Assembly: GCA_001970955.1 (NCBI GenBank) | Contig: MPUH01000492.1 | Location: 1 to 50,593 of the forward strand | Reading direction: 5' to 3' | DNA length: 50,593 nucleotides | Source: Stentor coeruleus | Lineage: Eukaryota > Ciliophora > Heterotrichea > Heterotrichida > Stentoridae | Shown: piece after piece, positions 19,875 to 29,516 of the stretch | How positions within the stretch are numbered: the first letter of the stretch is position 1 | Layout of the letters: every line of letters starts with the position of its first letter | Notes under the pieces: model-generated | Told to the model about the DNA's origin: nothing | Seen by the model: the letters and a program-made list of their open reading frames with translations, nothing else | Databases searched by the model: none | Program-made: the position numbers and the translations under genes

Positions 19875-20759
19875 GTTATTGTTAAGACTATTGGTATGTA
19901 TTATATATGGAAAATTTAAATTTTCAGCATAAGGAAATGGTTGAATAGTTTTTAGTATTTTTAAAGCTTAGAAAATAGATTATTTAGAGAATTGATAATG
20001 TATCAGAGAGATTTTTTAGTTTAGAAAAAAGGTGTAGTTTCAGATTAATTTGTTAAATTCTTGATATGTAAGAGGATTTTTTGGGATATTTTTTGGTGAA
20101 TAGTTGCTGTGAGAAAATGTATTAAGGATATGGTGAAAACTTGTAATTGTGAGAGAAGGTTATTTAATAATAAATTTAGACTTTTTATTGTAATTTTTTA
20201 TGTCTTGATAATTTTAAACTTGATATAAAATATTTTACAAATTGTTTTAAGTGTATAAAGATTTGGTATCTTTAGAAAACTTATGATCTTTGTTGTTACT
20301 GTTTTTTTTGAACACTGAAATTTTGTTAAAGACTTAAATATTTATTTATACTAAAGATTTATTCAATATAAAGATAAATGATAATAATTGTTTATGGAGA
20401 TAAATTTATGTTTGTATCTGTAGCTATATGTAATTATCCCATTGTTAAAGTACGTTTTATAGTTCCCTGCAAGAAATTTGTAAAAAAGTTTTTCATACAC
20501 AAACATATATTTTTGAATACAAGTCTACTGAAAGAACTATTTTATTATAGTGAATATACCTGAAATTCTTTAAAATTAGCATCCAGAGCAAGACTTTGAA
20601 TGAGAAGAAAAAAATTACTGTTAGTTTATTGATAAAGAAAATTTTGTTGATGAAACAATAAAGATCTATAAGGAAAAAGTTCATCACTTTAAATTAGGCT
20701 TATATATTTAGTAAAAGATTTAAAGAAAATTTTAATCACTTTAGATAATTTTACTTGAA
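19875..20759. other. intergenic region, no gene seen
   Basis: 885 bp, AT-rich. The part next to the phosphatase start is G/T-rich on the + strand, as in other 5' flanks of minus genes. Two overlapping frames of about 60 codons (20378-20563 + and 20493-20687 -) are low-complexity and not supported. Confidence 0.5.
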
Positions 20760-21461
20760 CTATTTGAACTTTTTTGCTTTTGGGCTTGGCGATGGAGTAT
20801 GAAGAACTTTACTTAATAATTGATTAACTTTGTTTAATGATTTGTATATCTCAGCTTCACTGTGCAATAATTTATTGTTAGGCTTAGTAGAATGTGATTT
20901 TTTCTTTATTTTTTTTTGTTCAGAATCTAAATCTAAGAGATTTTTTTTAAGCCTTTTTTCTTTGGTCTCGATTTTCTTTAGAGCTTCAACCCAGGTTAAA
21001 TCTGAAGCAACAGTGTGTTTGAAAACGTATGAGTTTATAGGTTTTTTAATAGGGAGGATTTTTTGCAATTTTAGTTTACTTCTTTTTATTAGAGCATCAT
21101 CAAGAGTTTTATCTACTCCGAGGAAACGTTGGATTTCTTTTTCGTATTCTTTGGATTTATCAATAATACTTTGCATGATTTTGAAAGAGTAGTGGGCGTT
21201 ATTCTTGGTAGACTTATTTTCTTTTAGGTAGACACTGTTGATTTTTGGGGATAAAGGACTTGAAGATGAATTAGAGAATGATCTTGACCCTTTATCCAGC
21301 GAATTTTGAAGACGCCTATTCATATTTTACTTTAGTCTTATTCTTGTTTCATCAGAAAATTTTCTAAATATTCTGTTAGATTCTTTTATTCTTCTTTGAG
21401 ATCTTTCTTTCTCCAGCAATCTCAAGTAAGCATTATCTTTGCTATACAATCCTTTTATCAT
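20760..21461 (-). CDS. unrecognised basic protein, two exons (228 aa)
   Basis: Exons 21461-21331 and 21315-20760 join over a 15-nt intron; ATG at 21461, TAG stop. The tempting ATG at 21323 is inside the intron. With the upstream exon the protein gains a basic helical N-terminus (LLEKERSQRRIKESNRIFRK). The rest is Lys/Ser-rich with helical segments (EIQRFLGVDKTLDDALIKR, and WVEALKKIETKEKRLKK) and a TPSPSPKAKKFK tail. No family is recognised. It is divergent from the gene at 21551 across only 89 bp. Confidence 0.65.
21316..21330 (-). other. 15-nt intron that contains a false start codon
   Basis: Minus-strand GTAAAATATGAATAG, phase 2. Position 10 is G and position 11 is A, unlike the other eight with A at 10. 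The intron contains an in-frame TAA (phase 2) plus an ATG that opens the downstream frame by chance. Confidence 0.85.
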
Positions 21462-21550
21462 TAATTATATAATACTTTGGATGTATAGTCTTAAATTATG
21501 GTATATTTTTTATATACCCAGCCCTTCATCTAAATTCTCATCTTATATAA
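21462..21550. promoter_or_regulatory. 89-bp bidirectional promoter region
   Basis: The whole gap between two divergent start codons is 89 bp, with TATATTTTTTATATA-like sequence near its centre (about 21500-21515). Both promoters and 5' UTRs must fit here. Confidence 0.5.
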
Positions 21551-22297
21551 ATGGATTCTCGAAAGCAAGCAATAAAAAACCATCTTAAGCCCCTTTCTTT
21601 TCCTGAATACATAAAACAAAGAGCTACGGCAATAGGCTTAAAATGCTCCGAGACTATCACAAAACTAACAAAAGTCTGTGCAGGAGTTGGTCTTTACATT
21701 GCCCTAAATAGTAAAGACCAGAATGAAGACCCATTTGAATCAATAGCTTTTGATCTTACCAATGATTCTTGTTATTCACTAGAATGTATTTCAGAAATGT
21801 TAGGTATTAGCCAAAAACAACTATACAAGCATTTTTCTCGTATGCAAAGATCTGACAAGATTCCAGAATGTCTAAAGAAAAACCCTGGTAATAGCAAAGA
21901 TGGTGCAATTACCAAATTTAAAAAATACACAAGGATGATGACAAGTATTGAAACACTTTTGAAAGAAGTTGATGCTGATGATGAAACTAAAAGTAGAGCT
22001 TATGAGATTTTCGAAAAGAAAAAGTTCAAAAGTGCTCGACTTGTTGTTGAGGCTGCATATGCTGACCAAAAATCTAAATTTATATCGAATAGAGGAAGAT
22101 TTATGAATACAGATAGGAAAGAACTTATGCCTTCTGTGGAAACTGCTTTAGGTCTTCGATTGGAGAATTTGATTAAGCAGAATAAATCGAAATGGGACAG
22201 CTTGCCGGTTATATCCCAGCTTGATATGGAAAAAGCTTATTTGGCTAAAGTTTTGCAGATTGCGTTTCCTTCGGGCTGTACGATAGCTCTTAAATAA
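21551..22297 (+). CDS. unrecognised protein with a cyclin-fold/HTH-like segment (248 aa)
   Basis: ATG at 21551, TAA stop. The protein is helical throughout, without membrane segments. Residues about 40-100 (TKVCAGVGLYIALNS ... CYSLECISEMLGISQKQLYKHFSRMQ) resemble a cyclin-like or helix-turn-helix arrangement as in TFIIB-type factors. The resemblance is weak and there is no zinc ribbon. The C-terminal half is basic and helical (FEKKKFKSARLVVEAAYADQ). I do not assign a function. Confidence 0.55.
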   Translation: MDSRKQAIKNHLKPLSFPEYIKQRATAIGLKCSETITKLTKVCAGVGLYIALNSKDQNEDPFESIAFDLTNDSCYSLECISEMLGISQKQLYKHFSRMQRSDKIPECLKKNPGNSKDGAITKFKKYTRMMTSIETLLKEVDADDETKSRAYEIFEKKKFKSARLVVEAAYADQKSKFISNRGRFMNTDRKELMPSVETALGLRLENLIKQNKSKWDSLPVISQLDMEKAYLAKVLQIAFPSGCTIALK

Positions 22298-22501
22298 TTA
22301 TTTAATTCTTACTACTTTTACATTCCAATTCTCATACATCAAACTTAAAATTATAATCTTTTATCTCTTAATCCCTCTCATCCTATTATAATTAATATCA
22401 GTAATATATCAATAATCATAATAATCACAACAATATAAATCATATCAAAAAAAGCTATAAATCTTTTATATCAATAAAAAAATTCAGCTAATCTATTTTT
22501 A
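22298..22501. other. convergent intergenic spacer
   Basis: 204 bp between the 3' ends of the 21551 gene and RPC2. Strongly C/A/T-rich on the + strand, with no gene. Confidence 0.5.
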
Positions 22502-25500
22502 TTATCCAGAAACTATTAACTTAGGTCTAATATTCATAGCCTGTAGCTCCTGGAAAAGAAGTTTGCATGCATAAGGCATTTTCACATGTTGCAATGATAA
22601 AGTCGATTTGCAATATTGACAGAAATTCTCACAAGCAATAAACCCACATTGTTGACAAACAACAGCATTAAAAGCATCACTAGAATGCATAAGCCTTTCT
22701 TGTATAAGTGAAGCAGTGCCATATCCAATTAAACAATCTCTTTCCATTTCTCCTAATCTTAGACCTCCTTCTCTAGCCCTACCTTCAGTTGGTTGTCTTG
22801 TTAAAGCTGTTTTTGGTCCTCTAGCTCTTGCATGCATTTTATCAGCTACCATATGTTTAAGTTTTTGATAATAAACTGGTCCTGAGAATATATAACTTGA
22901 TATTAATTCCCCTGATACTCCACTCATTAATAAATCTTTACCATTATAACTGAAACCATGTCTTATTAAGATTTCTCCACATTCTGTAACTTTATCTCCA
23001 GCAAAAGCTGTACCGTATTTGAATTTACCTTCAAAAACCCCACTTTTACCAGCAACAAGTTCAATGAGTTTTCCAACTGTCATTCTAGATGGAAAACCAT
23101 GAGGGTTCATAATTAAATCTGGACACCAGCCTTGTTCATTAAATGGCATATCTTCTTGTTGTACTATTATCCCAACCACACCTTTTTGTCCATGCCTAGA
23201 GCTGAACTTATCCCCAAGTTCAGGAGGTCGTGTTTCTAAAGTGACAATTTTAATAATCAAAGGATCTTCAATAGACGATGTCATATATATTCTATTAAGC
23301 TGTGTCAAATTCGGCCCCTTAAACGAAGAATAACTACTTTTATAATCATCATCTGGGATCATATCCGGACTAGCAACTTGATCAACTTTATTAATCGGAG
23401 TTTCCTTATTAACCACAACATCCCCAGTAACCACCATCGACCCTACAAAAGCTATTCCATCTTTATCAATTGCATGAAATTTCCTTAAAGTCGGATTATT
23501 TCCAATAACAGGAGGTACTAAAATCCTATCCTGAGCTCCATTAGCATATTTTCTAACCTGTTCATTCATGGTTTTTAATATCAAACTTCGACCAAAACCT
23601 CTTTCCATAGAAGCTTTATTTATAACAACTGAATCTTCAATATCATAACCTGAATAACTCATAACAGCAACAGATGCATTATGACCAGCTGGAAGTTCAT
23701 GATAATGAACTAATTCAATTGTACGAGTTCTAACCATTGGAGTTTGAGGATATGTTAATAGATATAAAACTGTATCTACACGATTGAATTGATTGTAGCC
23801 TATAACTCCTAATGATTGTTTACCCATTGCACATTGATAAGTATTTCTTGGGCTTTGATTATGGTGTGGATAAGGGATTAAACCAGCTACACAGCCGAGA
23901 AGGGTGAATGGATCGATTTCTAAATGGGTTGTGGATTTTGTTAAACCTTCAAGATTTGTGCAGATGATAGCGTTGTTTTCTTCGTTCACGTCAAGATATT
24001 CAATTAAACCTTCATGAACCAGGTCGTCAAAGTTGATGAGTTTTCGGCTTAGTTGCTGCAAATGAATTTCTTTAACAAGAATCTCTCCTTCTTTAACAAG
24101 TATAAACGGCCTAGTCAATCTTCCACCATCACAAGCAATATGCACTTGTTGTTCATGCTGCATTTTAACCACACTAACAAACTCACTTATCCCTCCTTTT
24201 CTTCTCACAGCTCTAAAACTATTAATCAAAAAATCAGAATCTCTATGTACACCTAAAGGTTGCCCATTAAGAAAAACTCTATAAACCCCAGGTGAATTAA
24301 GTTCATCACCAGAAAACAAAGACGCATCTTCAACTCCAAGATTAAAAGCAAGTCGGGCAATTTCATTTTCAGGATGGTCAATAGTAATATGTGTAGTCAA
24401 TGCTAAAGTTTTAACAAGTCCACAAGATTCACCTTCAGGAGTATCAGATGGGCAAATCATTCCATATTGACTAGGCTGTAAAGATCTAGGACCAGAAATT
24501 TTCCTTGTTTTTTCAAATTGACTATTAACCCTTGTCATCATCCCTAAAGCTGACATAAAAGATAGTCTTGATAACACCTCAGTAACTCCAGCTCTTTCCA
24601 TTTTAAACCTTTTTAACGACCAATTCCCTGTTGAAATAGCATTATTAAGCCCTAAAGTAATTGTATCAGTCCTAATTGCCCTCATAACATTAAATGGTTC
24701 GCTTTTAGAATTCCTAGGCTTGGAGAATATTTTGTCTATATATTTTTTCAAGTCACTATTAAAACGTTTGAATAAGTCTTCAAATAACAACCCAATCAAT
24801 TGTCCTGCAAGTTCAAGTCTTTTATTCCCATAATAATCCCTATCATCTACTTTACTAGGGTCTATCATAGCATCAACAACCCTTCTTACCATAAGCCCTA
24901 AGTATCTAATTTTCGCCCTAAAGTCATAATTCTCACAAGGAACATGACTTAAAACAACTGAACTTAATATATCTTTAGCTTCTTGTATTTTTGTCCTACC
25001 AGTTTTAGCAGCTTTACTATTTTTAACTTTATTACCGATATACCTTAAAGCTTGTTTTTCAGTAAGTATATCATAAGCACTACATTCTTGTAAAGACATC
25101 GATAATATTTCTAAATGTTCCTTTTGTGTACCGACCAACTGGAAAATCTCTTGATCTGCACTTACCCCAAGGCCTTTAAAAATCACTGCAATCGGGATGT
25201 CTTCAGTAAATGTGTTATGTTTAAGGTAAATCTTCCCTGATTTCGAAGCAACAACTGTACGGGACTTTTTTTCATGTGTCGAACTTGTTACTTGTGCTGT
25301 AACATTCCCTTTATCAACTTCAACTATAATTCTATTTTTTGAAGCTTGTTCTTGTATTAATAAAACTTTTTCTGTACCTTTTATAATAAAGTACCCTCTT
25401 GGATCATAAGGACATTCAAAAAGTTTAGCTAATTGTTCATGAGATTTACCTGCTAAGACACAATTGCTGCATCCAAGCATTAAAGGCATCATTCCAATTT

Positions 25501-25870
25501 CTATATTTTTAAGTTCTTTTATTAAGTGATCTTGAACATATTCTATGTCGATTCTATATAAAAGCTACTCTATTGGTGCAGCGTATGTTAGATCTCGGAT
25601 TCTACATTCATGAGGGGTTAAGGTTGATATGACGAGATTTTCTTGAATGCAGGGGGTTTTAACTCTGATATCAGTGTATTTAAGGTAAAAGTTACAATCA
25701 TAGTCACTTTTGATAATGTTATTTGAAGGGGATTTTACTATTTCTTTGATGTCTATGTTGATAAAGTAGTTGAATGAATCGATGTGCTGCTTGACTAGAC
25801 CTCGGAGCTCGAGAAAAGCTGGAATCAGAAGATGCCGGTCCTGTTTAGGCCTTACTTTTAGATAATCCAT
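22502..25870 (-). CDS. POLR3B: RNA polymerase III second-largest subunit (RPC2)
   Basis: Exons 25870-25569 and 25553-22502 join over a 15-nt intron into 1,117 residues, close to the human protein (1,133). The N-terminus keeps the Pol III-typical block LRGLVKQHIDSFNYFINIDIK and TPHECRIRDLTYAAPI. Later blocks are SNCVLAGKSHEQLAKLFECP, the CPSDTPEGESCGLVK fork region, and GDKFSSRHGQKG near the active site. The anchor region is GRAREGGLRLGEMERDCLIGYGTA. A C-terminal zinc motif (CQQCGFIACENFCQYC) completes the subunit. It forms half of the active cleft of Pol III, which makes tRNA, 5S and U6 RNA. The N-terminus is slightly shorter than in human. TAA stop. Pol III rather than Pol I or II is supported by the N-terminal block. 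Confidence 0.96.
25554..25568 (-). other. 15-nt intron in RPC2
   Basis: Minus-strand GTAGCTTTTATATAG, phase 2, with an in-frame TAG at its start. Removal joins TYAAPIE to IDIEYVQ, exactly the continuity of Pol III RPC2 proteins. Confidence 0.95.
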
Positions 25871-26871
25871 TTCAGCTTTTTTATTATGGTGTGAAAGTAC
25901 TTTTTTTTTGTATATGATTTTATATTAGAGATTATGGGATGTGATTATTTGGTTGAGATTTTTTAGGTTTTGGGTTTTTAGAAAAAGTTATTGAATTTTG
26001 AAAGCGGATATGAGTATTGATAATATGAAGAAATTTAAAGCAGTAATTAAGTATGAGTAATTTATGTTAAATGCTAAATTGATATGCGGAAAATTTACTT
26101 TAAATTTGCTACGGTAATGGTGTATTTGGAAATTGGAAAGGTTTTAAATATTGAATTGAAAGATTCAGTTAAGAATGGACTTTTGAAAAATAATATACTG
26201 CCTTGTCCTGAAGTCTTCTGAAACCAAAGAAGATTCTAAAATAGACTTGCTAACTTTAAAAATTCTCGACTCATATTAATTACCCCTTGTTTTTTGTAGG
26301 CTTGATTTAATAAAATACTTAAATAAATATAGTATGAGCTTCTTTCAATGGAAATTTATTTTCATAAGTATAATATATCTCGAATTTTTAAACTCCACCT
26401 CTCGATGTTTAAATACCACCTCAATTTTTGAACAATAAAATAATTAGTTTTTTTTTTTCATTACAAGTATCCACTATCCTCAAAATGAGATTCTGATAAA
26501 CTTAGTCTCTGCTTTTATATTTCTAATCGGTATTAATAATTTTCTAAGATTATATTTGATACATAAGTCGCTAAAAGAAAAAATTAAAAAAACTTACCAA
26601 TACCAATCGATCTTCATATATAGAACAAGCTTAATTTTTATATTTTTTTTTGAATTTCGATAGTATTAAATACTTACTGTGATAGTTTTTGTGCAGAAAA
26701 TGATCCATTAATATAAAATACTATCATTGATTGATTCTAGTTCTAAATTCATATCAAATTGGCCTAATTAGTCCAAATCTTTTATTAACCCTTACCACTA
26801 TATAACTCATTCCCTACCAAACTTACTTCAATATTTTCTAATCTAAAACTTATTATATTCACGACAACCTT
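25871..26871. other. intergenic region, no gene seen
   Basis: 1,001 bp. The first 250 bp are G/T-rich on the + strand (RPC2 5' flank). The last 150 bp are C/A-rich (3' flank of the next minus gene). No frames of note, no tRNA-like B box. Confidence 0.5.
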
Positions 26872-27129
26872 TTAAAAAATCATACAGCATCCTTTGCTGC
26901 CTTTTAAAAGTTCTATAGACGTCCCTGAAGTAAAGCCTAATTCACTAAGTTTAGCATCTAGATTCCGAATACGCTTGCCTTGATATTCCATAACCATCTG
27001 ATTAATATTAGCTGTAGTTAATGTTAAACTTATCATATACAATAAATTCCTTGCTGATTCTTGATATGGCACAGTAACATGAAAAGGACTTGTATTATAA
27101 GCTTTATGAGGTCTAACTTCTATATCCAT
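26872..27129 (-). CDS. small ubiquitin-fold protein with CaaX-like end (copy A)
   Basis: 85 residues, ATG at 27129, TAA stop. The pattern fits a beta-grasp ubiquitin fold: strand MDIEVRPH, strand FHVTVPY, helix ARNLLYMISLTL, strand MVMEYQGKRI, then LDAKLSELGFTSGTSIELL. That last piece mirrors the ubiquitin block around Gln40 to Val70. There is no C-terminal Gly-Gly. It ends GCCMIF, a CaaX-type prenylation signal (CMIF) with an extra Cys that might be palmitoylated. UBL3/MUB proteins have the same plan, a membrane-anchored ubiquitin fold, and human UBL3 ends in a similar CC-x-x-x. Those proteins are about 117 residues, so this is a shortened form. Membrane attachment is inferred. Confidence 0.75.
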   Translation of the reverse strand: MDIEVRPHKAYNTSPFHVTVPYQESARNLLYMISLTLTTANINQMVMEYQGKRIRNLDAKLSELGFTSGTSIELLKGSKGCCMIF

Positions 27130-27198
27130 ATTTATATCATCCCTTCATTTCTATTATGCTTATGCTATCTATAATATAAACTAGTTAACTATAATTTT

Positions 27199-27456
27199 CT
27201 AAATAAGAACACAACAATAAGATTTAGCTTTCTTAAGTTCAACTGTTTCACCATGGCTAAGCCCAAAAGTGTTGAGTTTAGCATTCATTGGACCTAATTT
27301 TCGACCTTTGTAAAACAAATCCATTTCTTGTACTTGATGATTACTCAAGGTTAAGGTTATGGCATAGAGCATGTTTTCTAAGGTATCTGTATAGGGGACT
27401 GTTATGGTGAAAGGGTCAGACATGAAATATTCAGATGGCTGAATTCTGATTTCCAT
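27199..27456 (-). CDS. small ubiquitin-fold protein with CaaX-like end (copy B)
   Basis: 85 residues, ATG at 27456. A tandem paralogue of the gene 69 bp downstream: same length, no gaps needed, about one third identical by eye count. Shared blocks are PF-x-x-TVPY, the LY-x-I-x-LTL helix, Y-x-G, AKL and the final CC. The fold reads as ubiquitin-like (MDLFYKGRKLGPMNAKL, then FGLSHGETVELKK). It ends SYCCVLI, so CVLI would be a geranylgeranyl-type CaaX box. No Gly-Gly tail, so conjugation to targets is unlikely. The divergence of the two copies, with conservation of the lipid-anchor cysteines, suggests selection on membrane anchoring. Confidence 0.75.
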   Translation of the reverse strand: MEIRIQPSEYFMSDPFTITVPYTDTLENMLYAITLTLSNHQVQEMDLFYKGRKLGPMNAKLNTFGLSHGETVELKKAKSYCCVLI

Positions 27457-28053
27457 ATTTATAATTATTGGTAAAGTATAATTTTTACTTGAGTTTTTAT
27501 GAGGTGCTTGAGATGCATACTTTTTTAGCTGATATTTTAGGTTTGATGATTCATTGAACTGCTTTAAAAAATTTTAAACCCCTACCATTTATAAGTATCA
27601 AAAATTTTGAAAATTTTCTGGGCAGAAATTTGGTTTATTTCTGTGATCGACCTAACAATAATAAAACATATAAATGGAATTAAGTTTTTTAGCATAGTAT
27701 TTTTAAGTTATTGTATGCTTTATAGACTATTTTTTTTTAAAATCCTGATTAATTGTTACCTTCCCCAATAACTTAATACTTTTTTTCTCTATAAATTTTA
27801 TTTAGTAATTAACTAAATTAATTAAATTAATTGTCTCTTTAAATCCATTGATTCTTAATTCCTAAACTATCCCATAGCCATTAATTAAATCAAATACCAA
27901 AAAAATTCATCTGACCATCAACCATTATATCACATAATATTATATTCTAGTAACCTCCTGCAAAGCTTATTATTCAAACTTTACAATTCCAGCAATGCTT
28001 AATAAGTCTATCCAAAACAAAAAATCAATATCTATACATAATATTATTTTTAG
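27457..28053. other. intergenic region, no gene seen
   Basis: 597 bp, AT-rich; the half next to the VPS9 gene's 3' end is C/A-rich on the + strand. No frames or RNAs recognised. Confidence 0.5.
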
Positions 28054-29304
28054 CTACATATCACTTAATATAAAGCTTACAGCCGCTTCATAGTTAATAA
28101 GAAGCCTATTCTCATTGTCCATCCCAGTATTAACTCTAGAATAATCCAACAAAAAATCAATCTGAGCTGGAAAAGTTTCTAAATATGTCTTAAATACTAT
28201 AAAAATTATCACCGGTAACTGATCATCCATAGTCTCAAGTTCTTCTTTTCCATGCCAATAATCTATTATTGTAGTTTTCATATGAGTAGTAGATTCTAAT
28301 ATGCAATTAAGTTTATCTATAGGACAGTTATGCTTGTCTAAACTATTCAAACTCTCAATAGCTGCAAAGTATGGGTTTTTAACTCCAACAATACAAAATT
28401 TAGATTTTATATCCAATTGTCTCATTAGTTCCTCATCAGTTTTTAAATGATTTTCTTCCTTTTTTTGATGAAGTCTTATAGCAACTTCTGATTTTTTTTC
28501 ACAATAGATTTTCTTAATATGTGGGAAAATTTTAGTAAATACAAACTTCTCTATAGCAAGCCGGGAATGTGAATGGATATTTTTTCCTATAATATCATTA
28601 ATCCCATCTATAGAACTTTTAATAAAACTCATCATAACCCTTGTGTTCTGTGCTGCTAATTGTATATCGCCATATCTCTTCCAAAATTCTTCAGTAAAAC
28701 ATAAACATAGCTTCCCTGCTGGAGATTCAGCATTACTTAAGATCCTAGATATCTGATAAAACACAGTTTGGAAATTAAGTACAATATAATCATTATCTTC
28801 TTTATTTTCTTTAAAATATTCAGTACCTGCTTTTTCTAATAACTCTTTAAATACTTGAATTACTTGACAAATTCGATTAGGAAAACCATGAATACCTTTA
28901 ACTGTTACAACTCTTGCACAGTTTTTTTCATTAACCCTTACATCTATTCTTACAATTGATGATGTTTTAGCTTTTTTATCTTCAGAAAGTGGAAGTATGC
29001 AAGTGAAGAAATTTCTCATTGTTGATGTTAAGGTTTGAGTTGCGGTTATTGAATTTGGGGTTTGTTCGGATATAAGGAATTTTTGTTTATTGCAAGATGT
29101 AAGGAAGATATCAAGGAGAAAACTTGTTGTTACTGATAATGGGAGGACTGCTTTGTAGCATGGAAGACGGACACGTGATTTACCGATTTCTCTTGGAGAA
29201 GTTTTGGAGGATGGCTGGAGATAGAGGAGATCAAGAGATTTGTCAGTTTTAGCTTGTTCGGAGATTATACTTGATTCGATTTCACTTTCAGGCTTTCTGT
29301 CCAT
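28054..29304 (-). CDS. VPS9-domain protein (likely Rab5-type exchange factor)
   Basis: 416 residues, ATG at 29304, TAG stop. The C-terminal part (about 225-416) fits a VPS9 domain. It has a helical bundle with HSRLAIEKFVFTKIFPHIKKIY, a linker, and then the diagnostic TMDDQLPVIIFIVFKTYLETFPAQIDFLLDYSRV. It closes with NYEAAVSFILSDM. VPS9 domains catalyse GDP release from Rab5-family GTPases on early endosomes. The N-terminal 220 residues carry a Ser-rich start and a region I do not recognise. No ubiquitin-binding or Ras-association motif is visible. It is divergent from a MORN-repeat gene 212 bp away. Confidence 0.8.
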   Translation of the reverse strand: MDRKPESEIESSIISEQAKTDKSLDLLYLQPSSKTSPREIGKSRVRLPCYKAVLPLSVTTSFLLDIFLTSCNKQKFLISEQTPNSITATQTLTSTMRNFFTCILPLSEDKKAKTSSIVRIDVRVNEKNCARVVTVKGIHGFPNRICQVIQVFKELLEKAGTEYFKENKEDNDYIVLNFQTVFYQISRILSNAESPAGKLCLCFTEEFWKRYGDIQLAAQNTRVMMSFIKSSIDGINDIIGKNIHSHSRLAIEKFVFTKIFPHIKKIYCEKKSEVAIRLHQKKEENHLKTDEELMRQLDIKSKFCIVGVKNPYFAAIESLNSLDKHNCPIDKLNCILESTTHMKTTIIDYWHGKEELETMDDQLPVIIFIVFKTYLETFPAQIDFLLDYSRVNTGMDNENRLLINYEAAVSFILSDM

Positions 29305-29516
29305 TTTATCTTTTATTCAGTCATGTTTTCAGGCAAAACAATACTCTATATATTTACTACATTACCACAATTCTAATTTTATAACTTGTAAAATGCAATA
29401 ATCAAAGCTAAAATTTCCAAAACCATAAAATAATTAATCAAAGCAATAAAGAAAATAATTATCATAAAAAAAACACCAACTTACACATAATCATATTATC
29501 TATAAAACATTATATA
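29305..29516. promoter_or_regulatory. divergent promoter region between VPS9 and MORN genes
   Basis: 212 bp between two outward start codons. The MORN side is C/A-rich and G-poor on its sense strand. Possible shared regulation is inferred from the spacing only. Confidence 0.45.

Noticed and set aside
20378..20687. Two overlapping frames of about 60 codons on opposite strands
   Set aside because: Short, low-complexity, mutually exclusive and without recognisable domains.
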